The notes below the pieces were generated by a model. It was not told the DNA's origin and searched no databases. It worked only from the letters and a program-made list of their open reading frames with translations. DNA of 64,000 bases from Streptomyces longhuiensis (GTDB lineage: Bacteria; Actinomycetota; Actinomycetes; Streptomycetales; Streptomycetaceae), in assembly GCF_020616555.1 (NCBI RefSeq), contig NZ_CP085173.1, positions 620,001-684,000 on the forward strand, in the 5' to 3' direction. Position 1 is the stretch's first letter; the number at the start of each line of letters is the position of its first letter. Below are positions 61,661 through 64,000 of the stretch, in pieces. Position numbers and translations under genes: made by a program.

Positions 61661-62122
61661 ATGCCAGCGCCGGTACATCTCGACTCGGTCGACCTGCAGA
61701 TCCTGGAGTTGTTGCGAGCCGACGGGCGGCGCACCGTCCGCGACATCGCCCGTCTGGTGAAGCTGTCGCCGGCGCCGGTCCGCCGGCGCATACGGCACCT
61801 CGAGGAGTCGGGAGTCATCACCGGTTACACGATCACCACGGATCAGGCCAAGCTCGGTCCGGGCCTTCAGGCGGTCACCGAGCTGCGATTCACGGGCGAC
61901 ACCGACATCCACGACATCGTGGAGTTCGCGTCGACCCTGCCGGAGGTCGACGAGGTACTGACGCTCACCGGTGACGTGGACGCACTCGTCCGACTGCACG
62001 TCGACAATGTCGACGAGCTGCAGAAGGTGGTGAATCGCCTGCGCCGCAAGGGTGTGGGCGTGCTGCAGACGAAGACGCTGATCGTCATCGCCTCGTGGCA
62101 TCGGGGAACTCCCGTGCCCTGA
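61661..62122 (+). CDS. Lrp/AsnC-family transcriptional regulator
   Basis: A 153-residue regulator: an N-terminal HTH (VDLQILELLRADGRRTVRDI...LSPAPVRRRIRHLEESGVIT) and a C-terminal RAM domain (AVTELRFTGDTDIHDIVEFA, LTLTGDVDALVRLHVDNVDE). The RAM domain binds amino acids. ATG 61661 is chosen over GTG 61625 because a -10-like TACACT sits directly upstream. It is divergent from the ACT-domain protein, and the pair may sense and respond to the same amino acid. Confidence 0.85.
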   Translation: MPAPVHLDSVDLQILELLRADGRRTVRDIARLVKLSPAPVRRRIRHLEESGVITGYTITTDQAKLGPGLQAVTELRFTGDTDIHDIVEFASTLPEVDEVLTLTGDVDALVRLHVDNVDELQKVVNRLRRKGVGVLQTKTLIVIASWHRGTPVP

Positions 62123-62160
62123 GCGCAGCCTCGGCGCATCTCATGTCCAGAGACAATAAA

Positions 62161-62199
62161 CGCCCGCGCCCCCGGAGACGCTCTCCGGGGGGGCGGGCG
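62161..62199. terminator. bidirectional terminator between convergent genes
   Basis: CGCCCGCGCCCCCGGAGA, loop CGC, TCTCCGGGGGGGCGGGCG: an 18-bp stem with one mismatch, preceded by the A-rich ACAATAAA. It separates the converging Lrp and GntR genes. Confidence 0.75.
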
Positions 62200-62213
62200 G
62201 GACGAAGGCGAAC

Positions 62214-63008
62214 TCAGGCGTCTTCGTCGTCCACGAGCGCGATCAGCAGCCCTTGTTCGTCCTCGGGGACGTAGCCGGCGTAGTAGTCGTGGAGCGAGCG
62301 CCGTGAGAGGCGTGCCGCCGCCAGGCCGTCCTGTACGCGGATCGCCTCCAGCACCTCCTGGTGGTGTTGGAGCGACTCCCGCATGAGTGCCTTGCTGTTG
62401 CTCGCGTGGGCGACCTTGTCCGAGATGAGCGAGAGGACGGCGCCCCTGACGACCTGGTTGCACACCTCGATGAGGGAGTTGCGGCTGGCCACGGCCACCG
62501 CCTCGTGGAAGGCGACATCGGCCTTGCTGAACTCTTCGTAGCCTTCCTCGATGGCGTCCGACATGACGGCGAGCGTCCGCTCCATGGCGGACAGCTCCTC
62601 GTCGGACCGCAGCCGGGCCGCCAGCTGGCTCGCCGACCCGTCGAGCATCATGCGGAACGAGATCAACTCGGCCATCGACACGTTGTCGAACTGGACGAGC
62701 CGGGTCATCTCCTTGGTCAGGCCGGCCGGCGAGAACGGCAGGATCTCCGGGCCGTTCGGGTCGCCCGGGCGCGAGCGGACGAGCCCGTTGCTCTCCAGTA
62801 CACGCAAGGCCTCGCGCACGGTGGGCCGGCTCGCCCCGAACTGTGTCACCAGCTCCCGTTCGCTCGGCAGCCGTTGACCGGGCTTCAGGTCACCTCGCGT
62901 GATGGCCTGCTCGATCTGCTCCACGATGCGCTGGTAGAGCCGTACCGGCGCCACCTGCCGGAACTGTGCCCCGTTGCTCACGGCTGTTTCCCCTCGAGCC
63001 TGGTTCAT
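62214..63008 (-). CDS. FadR-type GntR-family regulator
   Basis: A 264-residue regulator. The N-terminal winged helix has IVEQIEQAITRGDLKPGQRL, PSERELVTQFGASRPTVREA and LRVLESNGLV. The C-terminal helical FCD domain (MAELISFRMMLDGSASQLAA, SKADVAFHEAVAVASRNSLI, MRESLQHHQEVLEAIRVQDG) has the Asp/His residues that bind metal and an acid effector. ATG 63008 has GGGGGAGAGGAC upstream and overlaps the amidase stop (ATGA), so the two are co-translated. It probably controls the amidase operon. Confidence 0.9.
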   Translation of the reverse strand: MNQARGETAVSNGAQFRQVAPVRLYQRIVEQIEQAITRGDLKPGQRLPSERELVTQFGASRPTVREALRVLESNGLVRSRPGDPNGPEILPFSPAGLTKEMTRLVQFDNVSMAELISFRMMLDGSASQLAARLRSDEELSAMERTLAVMSDAIEEGYEEFSKADVAFHEAVAVASRNSLIEVCNQVVRGAVLSLISDKVAHASNSKALMRESLQHHQEVLEAIRVQDGLAAARLSRRSLHDYYAGYVPEDEQGLLIALVDDEDA

Positions 63009-64000
63009 GTCGTCCTCTCCCCCGTGGGCGTCCCGGGGACGCTGTCCGGCCAGTGCGGAACCGCCCCGGCAGGACGGTTCCGTTCGTACCACGCCGCCGC
63101 TCTCAGAACTCCGAGATCGTCGAAGCGGCGACCCGAGATCTGCACCCCGATGGGCCGACGGTCCGTCGTGAAGCCACAGTTGACGGTCGCGGCAGGTTGC
63201 CCCGACATGTTGTACGGCGCGGTGAATCCGATGTGGTGCATCGTCTTCCCCTCCCCCATGAACGGCATCGGCTGATCAGCGGGGAACGCCGCCACCGGAG
63301 CGGTCGGCGAGAGCACCAGATCGTACGGGAGTGTCGCCGCCACGGTCTGCTCCTGGATCCGCATGATCTGCTGGTAGCACTGGAGCACCTTCGTGCCCGG
63401 CACGTCCGCGCCTTCCTGGCACCACTGGACGATGTAGGGCAGGACCCGCCGGCGGGCTTCGGGCGTCAGCGCCCGGAAGTCGTTCCAGGACCGTACGCGC
63501 CAGAACAGGTCCAGGTCGTCGAGGAGATCCTGGGTCATGAACGGCTCGACCGGCTCCACGACGGCTCCCGCCGCCTCGAAGACCTCGGCGGCACGCCGCA
63601 CCGCGGCGACGGTCTCCGCGTCGGCCGGCTCCCCGCACCCTGCGTCCAGGTGCACCCCCACGCGCAGTCCGCGGACGTCGACGTCCAGGGCCGACCAGTC
63701 GATGTCCTGCGGCGGCAGGCTCGACCAGTCCCGGGGATCCGGTTGGCTCAGGACCCGCATGAGCAGGGCGGCGTCCGCCACGGTGCGCGTCAGGGGGCCG
63801 GCGCAGCGCCCCTGGTACGGGGCGTCCAGCGGGATCCGCCCGTAGCTGGGTTTGAGCGTGGCAAGTCCCAGCCAGGTGCCCGGCAGCCGGATCGATCCGC
63901 CGATGTCGGTGCCGACGTGCAGCGGTCCGTATCCCCCGGCGGCCGCGGCGCCCGCGCCGGAGCTCGAACCGCCCGTCGTCCAGCCGGAGTTCCAGGCGCT
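63005..64000 (-). CDS. amidase signature family enzyme, N-terminus outside window
   Basis: The frame is open to the right edge, so the start is not seen; 331 codons before the stop are present. The amidase signature is clear: GGSSSGAGAAAAGGYGPLHV (cis-Ser and nearby) and GTDIGGSIRLPG with the nucleophile Ser. The catalytic Lys lies further upstream, off the window. The C-terminal part has LSPTAPVAAF and NMSGQPAATVNCGF, as is typical. Such enzymes hydrolyse amides (for example of aryl or carboxylic acids). It overlaps the GntR regulator gene by 4 bp, so the regulator may respond to the amide or its product. Confidence 0.9.
   Translation of the reverse strand, partial: SAWNSGWTTGGSSSGAGAAAAGGYGPLHVGTDIGGSIRLPGTWLGLATLKPSYGRIPLDAPYQGRCAGPLTRTVADAALLMRVLSQPDPRDWSSLPPQDIDWSALDVDVRGLRVGVHLDAGCGEPADAETVAAVRRAAEVFEAAGAVVEPVEPFMTQDLLDDLDLFWRVRSWNDFRALTPEARRRVLPYIVQWCQEGADVPGTKVLQCYQQIMRIQEQTVAATLPYDLVLSPTAPVAAFPADQPMPFMGEGKTMHHIGFTAPYNMSGQPAATVNCGFTTDRRPIGVQISGRRFDDLGVLRAAAWYERNRPAGAVPHWPDSVPGTPTGERTT

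Noticed and set aside
1..64000. tRNA, rRNA or CRISPR arrays
   Set aside because: No cloverleaf with a TTC-arm consensus and CCA-like end, no rRNA-like segment and no regularly spaced direct repeats were noticed by reading.

Overview
The window is high-GC DNA with GTG and TTG starts, dense 4-bp start/stop overlaps and many regulators. It also encodes a mycothiol-type DinB/MDMPI protein, a FemX-type peptidoglycan transferase and an IS256 transposase. This points to a Streptomyces-like actinomycete. No rRNA, tRNA or CRISPR array was seen. All family assignments come from reading motifs, without database searches.

Positions 1-24,367 (all minus strand, read from right to left) form one tightly packed cell-surface polysaccharide locus of the Wzx/Wzy type. 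In transcription order it holds: a polyprenyl-phosphate sugar transferase; an AlgD-like nucleotide-sugar dehydrogenase; a family 4 glycosyltransferase; two Wzz-like chain-length proteins; an asparagine-synthase-type amidotransferase; a two-domain oxidoreductase; a heparinase II/III-type lyase; a beta-helix lipoprotein; a Wzy-like polymerase/ligase; a second family 4 glycosyltransferase; a sugar-tailoring block (methyltransferase, sugar-1-phosphate nucleotidyltransferase, PIG-L deacetylase, SDR epimerase, DUF4910 protein); a Wzx-like flippase; and a family 2 glycosyltransferase cut by the left edge. The gene set suggests a uronic-acid polymer, possibly amidated and decorated with a C-methylated deoxysugar. 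This is the most interesting system in the window.

Positions 24,368-29,000 are sparse and partly decayed: IS-end-like short repeats, a HEAT-repeat gene remnant, a 57-residue membrane protein, a MerR regulator fused to a methyltransferase, and a VOC protein. The last two each have a MerR-type promoter with a 19-bp spacer. Positions 29,515-33,305 carry a PaoABC-type molybdenum aldehyde oxidoreductase operon. Then follow an orotate phosphoribosyltransferase, FemX, a TetX-like monooxygenase diverging from a TetR regulator over a shared palindrome, an orphan response regulator, a MarR/PEBP divergent pair, and a MOSC-FAD-2Fe2S fusion protein with a likely frameshift.

Positions 43,100-46,102 hold a methyltransferase, an IS256-family transposase and an MDMPI/SCP2 protein. 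Positions 46,680-49,040 encode a secreted GH92 alpha-mannosidase. Positions 49,607-56,294 are a beta-galactoside utilisation unit: two ABC permeases, a binding lipoprotein and a GH42 beta-galactosidase, divergent from a LacI regulator with twin operators. The right end has a WYL regulator/VOC pair, a tannase fragment, a decayed M20-peptidase/DUF3100 operon, an ACT protein divergent from an Lrp regulator, and a GntR/FadR regulator coupled to an amidase cut by the right edge.
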